A stretch of 7,365 nucleotides of DNA from Pseudomonadota bacterium (GCA_023432075.1 JAEYVD010000157.1:1-7365), one strand, 5' to 3'; numbered from the stretch's first letter, positions 1-6,234 are shown. The notes: a model not told the origin generated them from the sequence alone. Numbers and translations are program-made.

Positions 1-546
1 ATCGGGCTGGGCCCGCAGGACGAGGCATGGAAGCAGGGCAAGGAATACGTGGGCGTCTGGCACGCGACCGAAGCGGACGCTCGGGCGCGCCAGGAGGCCC
101 TGTCCTGTGTGCCGGCCGGCAAGTACCGGGCGATGGTGGTGTCGCCGCTGGCATCCGGACGCCTGGACCCGCCGGACATTTGCCTGGTGTATGCCACGCC
201 GGGCCAGATGATCATCCTGATCAACGGCCTGCAATGGAAGAACTACCGGCGTTTTGACTGGAGCGTCGTGGGCGAGACCGCCTGTGCGGATTCCTGGGGC
301 AGGGCGCTTGCCACGGGTGAGCCCAGCCTGTCGCTGCCCTGTTTTGCCGAGCGCAGATATGGCGGCGTGCCGGATGAAGAAATGCTCATGGCCCTGCCGC
401 CGCGCTATCTGCCCATTGCCATCGAAGGCATGAAGGCGCTGTCGGCCAACGGCCTGCGCTATCCCATTGCGCCGTACGGCATTCAGAACGACGTGCGCGC
501 AGGCATGGGGGTGAGCTATGCGCAGCCGCCCAAGGCTCAGGGTTGA
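1..546 (+). CDS. DUF169 (COG2043) family protein, 5'-truncated by window edge
   Basis: The frame is open from base 1 to a TGA at 544-546, so the start lies outside the window; 181 residues are visible. The pattern fits the uncharacterised DUF169/COG2043 family: a PPDICLVYATPGQM segment, a following helix with NGLQW, a Cys in ETACADSWG, then a LPCFAERRYGGVPDEEM block and a GLRYPI...YG segment near the C-terminus. These Cys, Pro and Glu-rich blocks are what mark the family; no catalytic role is established for it and I assign none. No signal peptide or membrane segment is visible in this part, so it is probably cytoplasmic. The gene converges on the LysR gene with a 10-base overlap of the two 3' ends. 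A GTG at 49 could be read as a start, but in-frame sequence continues upstream and the visible part is shorter than full-length family members as I recall them. Family call is by recognition, not by search. Confidence 0.72.
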   Translation: MGLGPQDEAWKQGKEYVGVWHATEADARARQEALSCVPAGKYRAMVVSPLASGRLDPPDICLVYATPGQMIILINGLQWKNYRRFDWSVVGETACADSWGRALATGEPSLSLPCFAERRYGGVPDEEMLMALPPRYLPIAIEGMKALSANGLRYPIAPYGIQNDVRAGMGVSYAQPPKAQG

Positions 547-1448
547 GCGCCGGCTTGCAGCGCCGCGGCCAGCGCGCGCGCGGCCGGCCCCAGCGGCCGG
601 TCGATGCGATGCGCAAGATAGGTTTCCATGGCGATCTGGCTGTCGCGGCCCAAGCTGGCGGCGGGCACGCGCAGCAGGCGGCCTTCGGCCAGATCCCGCG
701 TTACCTGCCAAAGCGGCAGGCGGCCCCAACCCAGCCCGGACAGGATCAGCGCATGCTTGGTGTCCTGTCCGCTGACGCGGCATGTCTGCGGTGACAGGAC
801 GGCAAAATCGCGGCCTTCGGACAGGGGCGACGGATCGGATTGCACGATCTGCAGGTGGTCCGCCAGGTCCGCCGCCGCAAGCGCCCGACCGGCGCGCGCG
901 GCCTGCGCCAAGGGGTGCGAGGCGCCGACGACGGCCACCATCTGTACGGCGCCCAATGCCTGCACGGCGACGCGCGGATGCCTGAAATGTTCGCCGGCCA
1001 GAATGCCCAGCGTGTGCGTGCCGGCCAGCAGCGCCGCTACCGGGCCGCCCAGCGGCAGCACCGACACGTGCAGCGCCACCGACGGATACGCGGCGCGCAT
1101 GCGATTGAGCGCCGCGCCCGCCTGCTCGATGGGAAAGAGCGTATCGACCACCAGCGAAAGTTCCAGCTCCACGCCTTCGCCCAGCCCCTGGGCGCGGGCG
1201 CGCATCGCGTCGACCCGCAAGAGGATGTCGCGGGCGTTGGCAAGCAGGGCCTGGCCCTGCGGAGTCATGACGGGACGGTGGCCGGTGCGGTCGAACAGCG
1301 GCACGCCCAGTTGCGCTTCCATGTTGGCGATGGCGTGGCTGACGGCGGATTGCACCCGGGACAGGCGCCGCGCGGCCGCACGAAAGCTTCCCGTGTCCGC
1401 CACGGCGGAAAATACGCGCAATTGGTCCAGGGTCAGGGCGTCAATCAT
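537..1448 (-). CDS. LysR-type transcriptional regulator
   Basis: A 303-residue protein of normal LysR length. Residues about 4-63 form the winged helix-turn-helix: LTLDQLRVFSAVADTGSF, then the AAARRLSRVQSAVSHAIANME recognition region, ending in LGVPLFDRTGHRPVMTPQG. A linker helix follows (about 64-92), then the periplasmic-binding-protein-like effector domain (about 93-295), which begins ELELSLVVDTLFP. The effector is not predictable. The ATG at 1448 is favoured because the family motif starts within six residues of it. It is divergent from the MFS transporter gene at 1549, and the 100-base spacer holds a palindrome with a T-N11-A core ending two bases before this ATG. This suggests autoregulation and control of the transporter, as is usual for divergent LysR pairs. 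The ribosome binding site is weak (AAGAAA within the palindrome spacer). The 3' end overlaps the DUF169 gene by 10 bases. Confidence 0.95.
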   Translation of the reverse strand: MIDALTLDQLRVFSAVADTGSFRAAARRLSRVQSAVSHAIANMEAQLGVPLFDRTGHRPVMTPQGQALLANARDILLRVDAMRARAQGLGEGVELELSLVVDTLFPIEQAGAALNRMRAAYPSVALHVSVLPLGGPVAALLAGTHTLGILAGEHFRHPRVAVQALGAVQMVAVVGASHPLAQAARAGRALAAADLADHLQIVQSDPSPLSEGRDFAVLSPQTCRVSGQDTKHALILSGLGWGRLPLWQVTRDLAEGRLLRVPAASLGRDSQIAMETYLAHRIDRPLGPAARALAAALQAGAQP

Positions 1449-1449
1449 G

Positions 1450-1470
1450 TTGATCTATTTCTTCGATCAA
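1450..1470. promoter_or_regulatory. Candidate LysR operator: perfect palindrome TTGATC-N9-GATCAA
   Basis: Perfect 6-base arms (1450-1455 and 1465-1470) flank 9 bases. T1454 and A1466 are separated by exactly 11 bases, matching the T-N11-A core of LysR-type binding sites. The site ends two bases before the lysR ATG and covers the position of its ribosome binding site, so bound protein could block its own expression. It lies 79 bases upstream of the MFS start. Assignment is from motif and position only. Confidence 0.6.
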
Positions 1471-1510
1471 ATACGTCAAAAGGTTATCACTTCGCGGAAT
1501 CGGCTTAGCG

Positions 1511-1523
1511 CGGCATGATGCCG
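1511..1523. promoter_or_regulatory. Second palindrome in the lysR-MFS spacer (CGGCAT-G-ATGCCG)
   Basis: Perfect 6-base arms around one central base, 26 to 38 bases upstream of the MFS start codon. It could be an operator for another regulator or simply a short RNA hairpin in the MFS leader. A 13-base palindrome in GC-rich DNA can arise by chance, so the functional call is weak. Confidence 0.3.
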
Positions 1524-1548
1524 AAATCCGGGCGAAAACGAGGGCAGG

Positions 1549-2757
1549 ATGGACAAGGTTGATGGGGGGGCGGCGGACAGCCGCGCAGCGGGAGAACATT
1601 GGGGCGCGGTGCTGGCCATCGTCGGCGCGGGCGTCGTGGCGGCGTTGCAGGTGGGCAAGGTCATCATTGCCGCGCCGCTGCTGCGCAAGGACATGGGGCT
1701 GGATCTGGCCTCCATCGGCACATTGACGGCAGTGTTCTCGGTGCTGGGCATGGTGGGCGGCATCGCCGCGGGCGGGGTGATTGCACGTTTTGGCGCGCGG
1801 CGCATGCTGATCCTGGGGCTGGCGGCCACGGCGGCGGGTACCGCGGCCGGTGCCCTGGCGCCAAGTTACGGCCTGCTGCTCGGGTCCCGGATCGTCGAGG
1901 GACTGGGTTTCCTGCTCGTCACGGTGGCCGGCCCTGCGGCGTTGCAGCGCATCGTCAGGGGTGGCAGGCGCGATTTCGCCTTCGCGCTCTGGAGTTGCTA
2001 CATGCCGGCGGGGATGGCGATCGCCATGCTTGCCTCGCAGGCGTTTGACGATTGGCACGCCTATTGGTGGTGCGCGGGCATTGCCGCCGGCGTGGCGCTG
2101 GTCTGCATCGCCGTGCTGGCTCCGCCGTCGCCCCGGGGAGCCAGCCTGTCTTGGCAGGGACTGCGCCAAGACACCGCCGACACCATGGGCGCGGCCGGCC
2201 CGGCGCTGCTGGCGCTGTCCTTCACGCTCTACAGCCTGATGTTCTTCGCGCTGTTCTCTTTCCTGCCGGTGCTGCTGATGGAGCAATTGGGGCTGACGCT
2301 TGCCACCGCCGGCCTGTACAGCGCCATCGCCAGCGCCGCCAATGTGGTGGGCAACCTGGGCGCGGGCGTGCTGCTGGCGCGCGGGTGGCGCCGGTCGACA
2401 CTGATCGCGGCGGCCAGTGCAGTGATGGCGGCCGTGGCGCTTCTGATCTTCGGATCGGCGCTGCCCGCCATGACCACCTTTCTGTTGTGCGTGCTGTTTT
2501 CCGCCGTGGGCGGACTGATCCCGGCCACGCTGCTGGGCACCGCGCCGCTAGTGGCCCCGCGCCCCGCGCTGACCGCCGCATCGGTGGGACTCGTCATGCA
2601 GGGCAGCAATCTGGGGCAGGTGATTGGACCGGTGGCCGTGGGCGGGGCGATCGACCGCTTTGGCTGGACGTCCGCTTCGTTCATCGTCGCGGCAGCGGGT
2701 TTGGCGGGCGTAGCCGTGGCCTGGCGTCTGCGGCGCGTCAAAGGCGCCCATCTTTGA
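1549..2757 (+). CDS. MFS family transporter (12 TM)
   Basis: A 402-residue integral membrane protein of usual MFS length. A short soluble N-terminus (1-17) is followed by about 12 hydrophobic segments: six in residues 18-190, a polar central loop around 192-214, and six in 215-392. The motif A region between TM2 and TM3 reads GGVIARFGARR (75-85); the usual Asp is replaced by Ala79, while the Arg and Gly positions are kept. TM4 carries GSRIVEGLGF (112-121), the common R-x-x-x-G pattern. A second motif-A-like loop is at about 268-282 (GNLGAGVLLARGWRR). It should be a secondary transporter in the inner membrane, substrate unknown. The ATG at 1549 is preceded by AGGG four bases upstream. It is divergent from and probably controlled by the LysR gene. 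A run of seven G (1564-1570) lies in codons 6-8. A 10-base-stem hairpin spans the stop codon. Confidence 0.92.
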   Translation: MDKVDGGAADSRAAGEHWGAVLAIVGAGVVAALQVGKVIIAAPLLRKDMGLDLASIGTLTAVFSVLGMVGGIAAGGVIARFGARRMLILGLAATAAGTAAGALAPSYGLLLGSRIVEGLGFLLVTVAGPAALQRIVRGGRRDFAFALWSCYMPAGMAIAMLASQAFDDWHAYWWCAGIAAGVALVCIAVLAPPSPRGASLSWQGLRQDTADTMGAAGPALLALSFTLYSLMFFALFSFLPVLLMEQLGLTLATAGLYSAIASAANVVGNLGAGVLLARGWRRSTLIAAASAVMAAVALLIFGSALPAMTTFLLCVLFSAVGGLIPATLLGTAPLVAPRPALTAASVGLVMQGSNLGQVIGPVAVGGAIDRFGWTSASFIVAAAGLAGVAVAWRLRRVKGAHL

Positions 2758-2761
2758 CGCG
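2734..2761 (+). other. Hairpin across the MFS stop codon (10-bp perfect stem, 8-base loop), no T-run
   Basis: CGCGTCAAAG (2734-2743) pairs perfectly with CTTTGACGCG (2752-2761) around an 8-base loop. The TGA stop (2755-2757) lies inside the 3' arm. The bases after it are G-rich, not T-rich, so this is not a canonical intrinsic terminator. It may protect the mRNA 3' end or assist factor-dependent termination. Confidence 0.5.
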
Positions 2762-2883
2762 GGCGGACGGGGACGTGCGCGCGGGGCCTCGCCCGCTCGC
2801 GCCGCCAGGCGCAGGTCATCCGGCCAGGTCGGCGCGGTAACCGGGCTGGCCTATCATGGAGCGCACGACACGTTGGAGGTTGC
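2758..2883 (+). other. MFS-HAD intergenic region with GC-rich hairpin and a possible -10
   Basis: This 126-base gap holds a second hairpin: GCGCG-GGGC (2779-2787), loop CTC, then GCCC, a 3-base bulge and CGCGC (2791-2802). It also has no T-run. Further right, TATCAT (2852-2857) matches five of six bases of a -10 element, 26 bases before the HAD start, but I find no good -35 at 16-18 bases. GGAGG at 2875-2879, four bases before the ATG, is the clear ribosome binding site for the HAD gene. I see no small gene here. Confidence 0.4.
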
Positions 2884-3552
2884 ATGCATACGTCTGCTCC
2901 ACGCCTGGTGATCTTCGATTGCGATGGCGTCTTGATCGATAGCGAAATCATTGCCGCGCGCGCGCAATCCCGCGCGCTGGCCGAACATGGCATCACGATC
3001 ACACCTGAAGAGGCCGCGTTGCGCTTTGCCGGCATTCCCGATGCGGACATGTGGCGCACGCTGCAGGCCGAAAACGCCTGCTCGCTGCCCGATGAATTTG
3101 CCCGGCAGTATGCCGACCGGCTGGAGCGCACGTTCCGCACCGAGCTGCGCGCGCTGCCGCACGTGCATGAAACCTTGAGTATCTTGCGCGAACGCGGCCT
3201 GGACCTGTGCGTGGCGTCCAGCAGCATGCCCGCCAAGCTTGAGGCGGCGTTGAAGATGGTGGGTCTGTGGGAGATGTTTGCGCCCCACGTATTCAGCACG
3301 GCGCAGGTGGCCAAGGGCAAGCCGGCGCCCGACGTGTTCCTGTATGCAGCGCGGCAGATGCGGGCCGCGGTGCTGGACTGCGTTGTGGTCGAGGACAGCG
3401 TGCCGGGTGTACGCGCCGCCCGCGCGGCGCGCATGCGAGCGGTGGGATTCGTCGGCGCCTCGCACAACGGACCGCAACAGCGGCAGCGGTTGCTGGACGA
3501 GGGCGCCTTCGAAGTGATCGATGATCTGCGGCGGCTGCCGGAGATCATCTGA
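2884..3552 (+). CDS. HAD-superfamily hydrolase (HAD-IA, phosphoglucomutase/phosphatase-like)
   Basis: A 222-residue soluble protein with all four HAD motifs. Motif I is FDCDGVLIDSE (11-21), with nucleophile Asp12 and general acid Asp14. Motif II is VASSS (110-114). Motif III is the Lys of GKPAPDVF (Lys146). Motif IV is VVEDSVPGV (168-176), with Glu170/Asp171 as Mg ligands. Residues about 17-90 form the helical cap inserted after motif I, so this is a subfamily I (C1 cap) member, close in style to beta-phosphoglucomutase, YieH/YfbT-type sugar-phosphate phosphatases and phosphoglycolate phosphatase. The exact substrate cannot be told. It probably removes phosphate from a small phosphorylated metabolite in the cytoplasm. 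The start is fixed by a GGAGG site four bases upstream. It appears to be a single-gene unit: the next gene is convergent, 14 bases away, and the last codons form a hairpin. Confidence 0.93.
   Translation: MHTSAPRLVIFDCDGVLIDSEIIAARAQSRALAEHGITITPEEAALRFAGIPDADMWRTLQAENACSLPDEFARQYADRLERTFRTELRALPHVHETLSILRERGLDLCVASSSMPAKLEAALKMVGLWEMFAPHVFSTAQVAKGKPAPDVFLYAARQMRAAVLDCVVVEDSVPGVRAARAARMRAVGFVGASHNGPQQRQRLLDEGAFEVIDDLRRLPEII
3520..3549. other. Hairpin at the convergent HAD / nitronate monooxygenase junction
   Basis: GATGATCT (3520-3527) pairs with AGATCATC (3542-3549). Inside, after one G-G mismatch, CGGC (3529-3532) pairs with GCCG (3537-3540) around a GGCT tetraloop. The structure ends directly before the HAD stop TGA and lies 18 bases beyond the stop of the opposing gene, so it could serve both transcripts. 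No T-run follows on either strand, so an intrinsic terminator is not supported. Confidence 0.45.
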
Positions 3553-3566
3553 GGGTTGCTGAGGCC

Positions 3567-4724
3567 TTATGCCGCCGCGGGCATTTCGCCGTGCAGCAGG
3601 TAATCCATCAGCTCGCGCACCGAGCGCATTGCGCTGCCGAACGGCAGCTTGGATGCGCCGCGGAAGAACAGGCCGCGGCTGACTTCGCCGCGCATGGCGG
3701 CCGCAAGCTTCAGGTCGATGCAGAACTGGCCGAACTTGGCGATGCCGTCGCGCAGGCCGCATTGCGTCAGGCAGTCCATGCGCTGGCTGCAGCGGCGCGG
3801 ATCGGCGCGGGTGTTGGCCTGAAGCGTGCCTTCCTGGCGCAGGTAGCGCGTAAGCCACGGCGTGGCGACCGCGCGGGCCGGCAGGCCGGCCACGCTGGTG
3901 AATTCCGCCAGTTGGGTGGGATCGGCGTCGATCAGCACGCGCTTGAAGTTTTCGTGGGCGTCGCCTTCGTGGGTGACGGCGAACGCGGTGCCGACCTGCA
4001 CGCCGTCGGCGCCGTTGCTGAGCCAGTGGCGGACTTGTTCGTGGCTGCCCACGCCGCCCGCGACGATCAGGCGGGGCGCATCGCGGCCCAACTGCAATTC
4101 ACTGAAGAGGGCGTGACATTCGGCCAGCACCTTCTTGAAATCGAATCGTTCGCTGTGCAGGTCGTCCAGCCGCGCCGCGCCCAGGTGGCCACCCGCATAG
4201 CCGGGGTGTTCGATGACGACTGCGTCGGCCAGGCGCCCCTTTTTCATCCATTTCTTCAGGACGGCGGCGACGCCGCGAGCCTCGGACAGAATGGGCACGA
4301 GCGCCACTTTGGGGAAGTCGGCGGTCATTTCGGGCAGGTCCAGCGGCAGGCCGGCGCCCATGACGATGGCCTCGGCGCCGCTTTCGCAGGCCTGGCGCAC
4401 CAGCGCGGGGTGGTCGCGCACGGCCTTCATGACGTTCACCGCGACCAGGCCGCGGCCTTGCGCCGTGTCCAGCGCGGCGCGCACTTCGCGATGCAGGGCT
4501 TCGCGGTTGGCGGTGTCGATCGTGTCGCGGTCATTGCATTTTTCGGTTTTTTCCACGAGATCGGCGTGGTGATGGCGCAAATCGACGCTGGCAATGGTGC
4601 CCACGGCGTTCTGGCTGGCAACCGCGCCGGCCAGGCGATGGGCGGATACGCCAACGCCCATGCCGCCCTGCACGATGGGCAGCAACTCGCGTCCGGCGAG
4701 GGTGAGTGATTTGAACCACGTCAT
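3567..4724 (-). CDS. Nitronate monooxygenase family flavoprotein (2-nitropropane dioxygenase-like)
   Basis: A 385-residue TIM-barrel FMN protein. Visible family blocks are PIVQGGMGVGVS (16-27, N-terminal FMN loop), VMGAGLP (121-127), HPGYAGGHLG (173-182), which holds the AGGHxG motif with candidate catalytic His180, and VAGGVGS...NGADGVQVGTAF (221-248, FMN phosphate site). Family members oxidise nitronates or act as NAD(P)H:quinone reductases; which applies here is unknown. The C-terminal part (about 305-340) extends past the usual barrel and carries Cys312, 318, 322 and 335 (C-x5-C-x3-C-x12-C), which could bind a metal or FeS centre. The ATG at 4724 is chosen over an upstream in-frame ATG at 4835 because the extra 37 residues lack family similarity and cross two inverted repeats. 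GGAAAG nine bases upstream is the likely ribosome binding site. The gap to the permease gene suggests a separate transcript. Confidence 0.88.
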   Translation of the reverse strand: MTWFKSLTLAGRELLPIVQGGMGVGVSAHRLAGAVASQNAVGTIASVDLRHHHADLVEKTEKCNDRDTIDTANREALHREVRAALDTAQGRGLVAVNVMKAVRDHPALVRQACESGAEAIVMGAGLPLDLPEMTADFPKVALVPILSEARGVAAVLKKWMKKGRLADAVVIEHPGYAGGHLGAARLDDLHSERFDFKKVLAECHALFSELQLGRDAPRLIVAGGVGSHEQVRHWLSNGADGVQVGTAFAVTHEGDAHENFKRVLIDADPTQLAEFTSVAGLPARAVATPWLTRYLRQEGTLQANTRADPRRCSQRMDCLTQCGLRDGIAKFGQFCIDLKLAAAMRGEVSRGLFFRGASKLPFGSAMRSVRELMDYLLHGEMPAAA

Positions 4725-4737
4725 GATATGAGTCTTT

Positions 4738-4759
4738 CCTCTGGTCAAGAGACCAGAGG
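4738..4759 (-). promoter_or_regulatory. 22-base inverted repeat in the nitronate monooxygenase leader
   Basis: CCTCTGGTC (4738-4746) and GACCAGAGG (4751-4759) are perfect 9-base arms around AAGA. The site begins 14 bases upstream of the ATG. Read on the minus strand, its downstream arm contains the AGAGG part of the ribosome binding site. It could be a repressor operator in DNA, or a hairpin in mRNA that masks the ribosome binding site. The regulator is unknown. Confidence 0.5.
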
Positions 4760-4809
4760 CTAGAGCAAGGTGGGGAGCGCCGCCTTGCGAAGGATCAAGT
4801 GGCGTGGCA

Positions 4810-4835
4810 ATGGGCGGGGCTAAATGCCCGCCCAT
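4810..4835 (-). terminator. Possible terminator hairpin after the permease gene (no T-run)
   Basis: ATGGGCGGG (4810-4818) and CCCGCCCAT (4827-4835) are perfect 9-base GC-rich arms around an 8-base loop, starting 11 bases past the permease TAA. A stable hairpin at an operon end fits a terminator, but the following minus-strand bases are TGCCACGCC rather than a T-run. Termination would be imperfect or factor-assisted. Confidence 0.45.
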
Positions 4836-4845
4836 CCGTCACGCT

Positions 4846-6234
4846 TTACCCCAGCAGCTTGACGATCGCCGGCACCGAGAGCACGGCGGTGTAGTAGCCC
4901 ATGAACTGCACGCCGGTGTTGAAACCGAACAGGCGCGACAGCAGGCCGCCGATAAGGCCCATGGTCAGGATGACGAGCAGGCCCAGGAATTGGCCTTCCC
5001 AGACGCTGATTACGATGATCAGCCCCACGAACGTGGCGATGATGGCTTCGTGGCTGACGCGGCGCGAGACGAACAGCGCGGCGCGGCGCGCGAAGTTCAT
5101 GGCAAAGGGATAAGACACCACCGCCGCCAGCAGCACCGCCAGCATGCCGTAGCCCAGGAATTCCCAGTGGTTCAGCAGGTTGTGCAGGTTATGCGTCTGG
5201 CCCGTTGCCGCATCCACCGTAAAGCGCGGCGGCGCGTTAAAGAGCGGCGCGGCGGGTCCCGCGGCCACGGGACTCAGGGGCAGGCCGAACGCGATGAGCG
5301 GAATCAGGGCCTCGGCGATGTAGGTGGCTTCGGTCACGCCGTTGCGCGCGCTGAGCACCGTGGTCAGGCGGTGATAGGCATGCTTGACGCGTGAGCCCAC
5401 CAGTTCGCCCAGCACGACCGTCATGGCAACCGGGCTGAACACGAACGTGGCGCTTGAGATGGTCGCGGTGGCAAGCGTCCAACGCGTCTGCACCCGATCC
5501 ATCACCTTCAGCGGGTTCGGAAAGTAGCCCGACCAGCCCTTCACATCGGGCGCCAGCGAGAACGTGCGCACCTTGTCGCGCATCATCTTGCCCCGGCCTT
5601 GGGGCGAGAGCACGGTGAACAGGTCGGCGATCAGCGGACCGATCGCAATGCCCAGGAAATAACTGATGCTCAGCTTGACGCCATATTTGGCGGTCAGGCT
5701 TTGCAGCGCAATGATGACCATGACGAACGGCACCAGCAGCGCCACGGCGGCCCAGCGTCCCGCGGAAAAGTACGCGATCAGCAATGCGGCCGCCAGGAAG
5801 ATCCAGGGGGCCGACTTGGTGATGGCGGCGCCGAACGGCGCAAGCAGCACGGCAAACAGCACCGCCAGCGGCACCGCGACGAAGGCCGCCACGATGGCGC
5901 CGGACACCATCTTGCGCAGCGCAATGTGCGGCACGCCCAGTTTGCGCAGCATGTTTGCATCCTGCAGCAATGGCGTGGCCAGCGTGTCGCCCGGGATGCC
6001 CAGCAGCGCGGTGGGCACGGCGTGCGTCATGTGCTTGGCCACCGCGCCCGCCAGGAAAAACGTGAAGACGCCGGCGGGCGGCACGCCCAGCAGCACCACC
6101 AGGAGGGTCAGCGGGGCCAGCGTGGTGGTTTCGTCGGTGCCGGACACCAGGCCGATGGCGGCGAACACCACCGCGCCCAAGAGGCCCATGCCGGCGGCCA
6201 CCATGATTTGTTCAAGCAGTGCGGGGTCGCTCAT
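4846..6234 (-). CDS. Tripartite tricarboxylate transporter TctA-like permease (divergent)
   Basis: A 462-residue, very hydrophobic protein with roughly 10-12 membrane segments, somewhat shorter than classical TctA (about 500). The first half has ALLGIPGDTLATPLL (77-90), matching the IPG motif of TctA. The second half has GVTEATYIAEALIPLIAFGLPLSPVAAG (299-326), resembling the second TctA repeat. The C-terminus SRLFGFNTGVQFMGYY...LSVPAIVKLLG also looks TctA-like. The classical N-terminal LPGxG signature is absent: that region reads GLVSGTDETTTLAPLTLL (28-45). TctA is the large inner-membrane subunit that works with a small membrane subunit (TctB) and a periplasmic binding protein (TctC); no TctC is visible here. 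The ATG overlaps the stop of the preceding gene (ATGA, 6231-6234), with AAGGAGG seven bases upstream, so translation is probably coupled. Being downstream of mvaA suggests mevalonate or a related acid as substrate; that is inference. Confidence 0.72.
   Translation of the reverse strand: MSDPALLEQIMVAAGMGLLGAVVFAAIGLVSGTDETTTLAPLTLLVVLLGVPPAGVFTFFLAGAVAKHMTHAVPTALLGIPGDTLATPLLQDANMLRKLGVPHIALRKMVSGAIVAAFVAVPLAVLFAVLLAPFGAAITKSAPWIFLAAALLIAYFSAGRWAAVALLVPFVMVIIALQSLTAKYGVKLSISYFLGIAIGPLIADLFTVLSPQGRGKMMRDKVRTFSLAPDVKGWSGYFPNPLKVMDRVQTRWTLATATISSATFVFSPVAMTVVLGELVGSRVKHAYHRLTTVLSARNGVTEATYIAEALIPLIAFGLPLSPVAAGPAAPLFNAPPRFTVDAATGQTHNLHNLLNHWEFLGYGMLAVLLAAVVSYPFAMNFARRAALFVSRRVSHEAIIATFVGLIIVISVWEGQFLGLLVILTMGLIGGLLSRLFGFNTGVQFMGYYTAVLSVPAIVKLLG

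Noticed and set aside
49..546. GTG at 49 as the start of the DUF169 gene
   Set aside because: The frame is open and coding-like to base 1, and the visible length is shorter than I expect for the family, so the gene is treated as cut by the window edge.
628..1518. Plus-strand open frames across the LysR gene (628-1518, 840-1508)
   Set aside because: They are antisense shadows of an unmistakable LysR protein, with low-complexity Ser/Ala/Arg composition.
2852..2857. TATCAT as a firm promoter for the HAD gene
   Set aside because: It fits a -10 by sequence, but no acceptable -35 lies 16-18 bases upstream, so it is only mentioned within the intergenic region.
1441..3858. Long minus-strand open frames (1441-2286, 2229-3548, 2854-3858) opposite the MFS and HAD genes
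   Set aside because: Their products are Arg/Ala/Pro/His-rich with no domain pattern, and they lie wholly across well-supported genes. This is the normal effect of high GC on antisense frames.
4738..4759. FadR/GntR-type operator identity for the 22-base inverted repeat
   Set aside because: TGGT and ACCA half-sites are present but separated by six bases, not the three of the usual GntR/FadR pattern.
4725..4835. N-terminal extension of the nitronate monooxygenase to the in-frame ATG at 4835
   Set aside because: The added 37 residues show no family similarity, the codons run through two perfect inverted repeats, and the ATG at 4724 has a plausible ribosome binding site and begins just before the conserved FMN loop.
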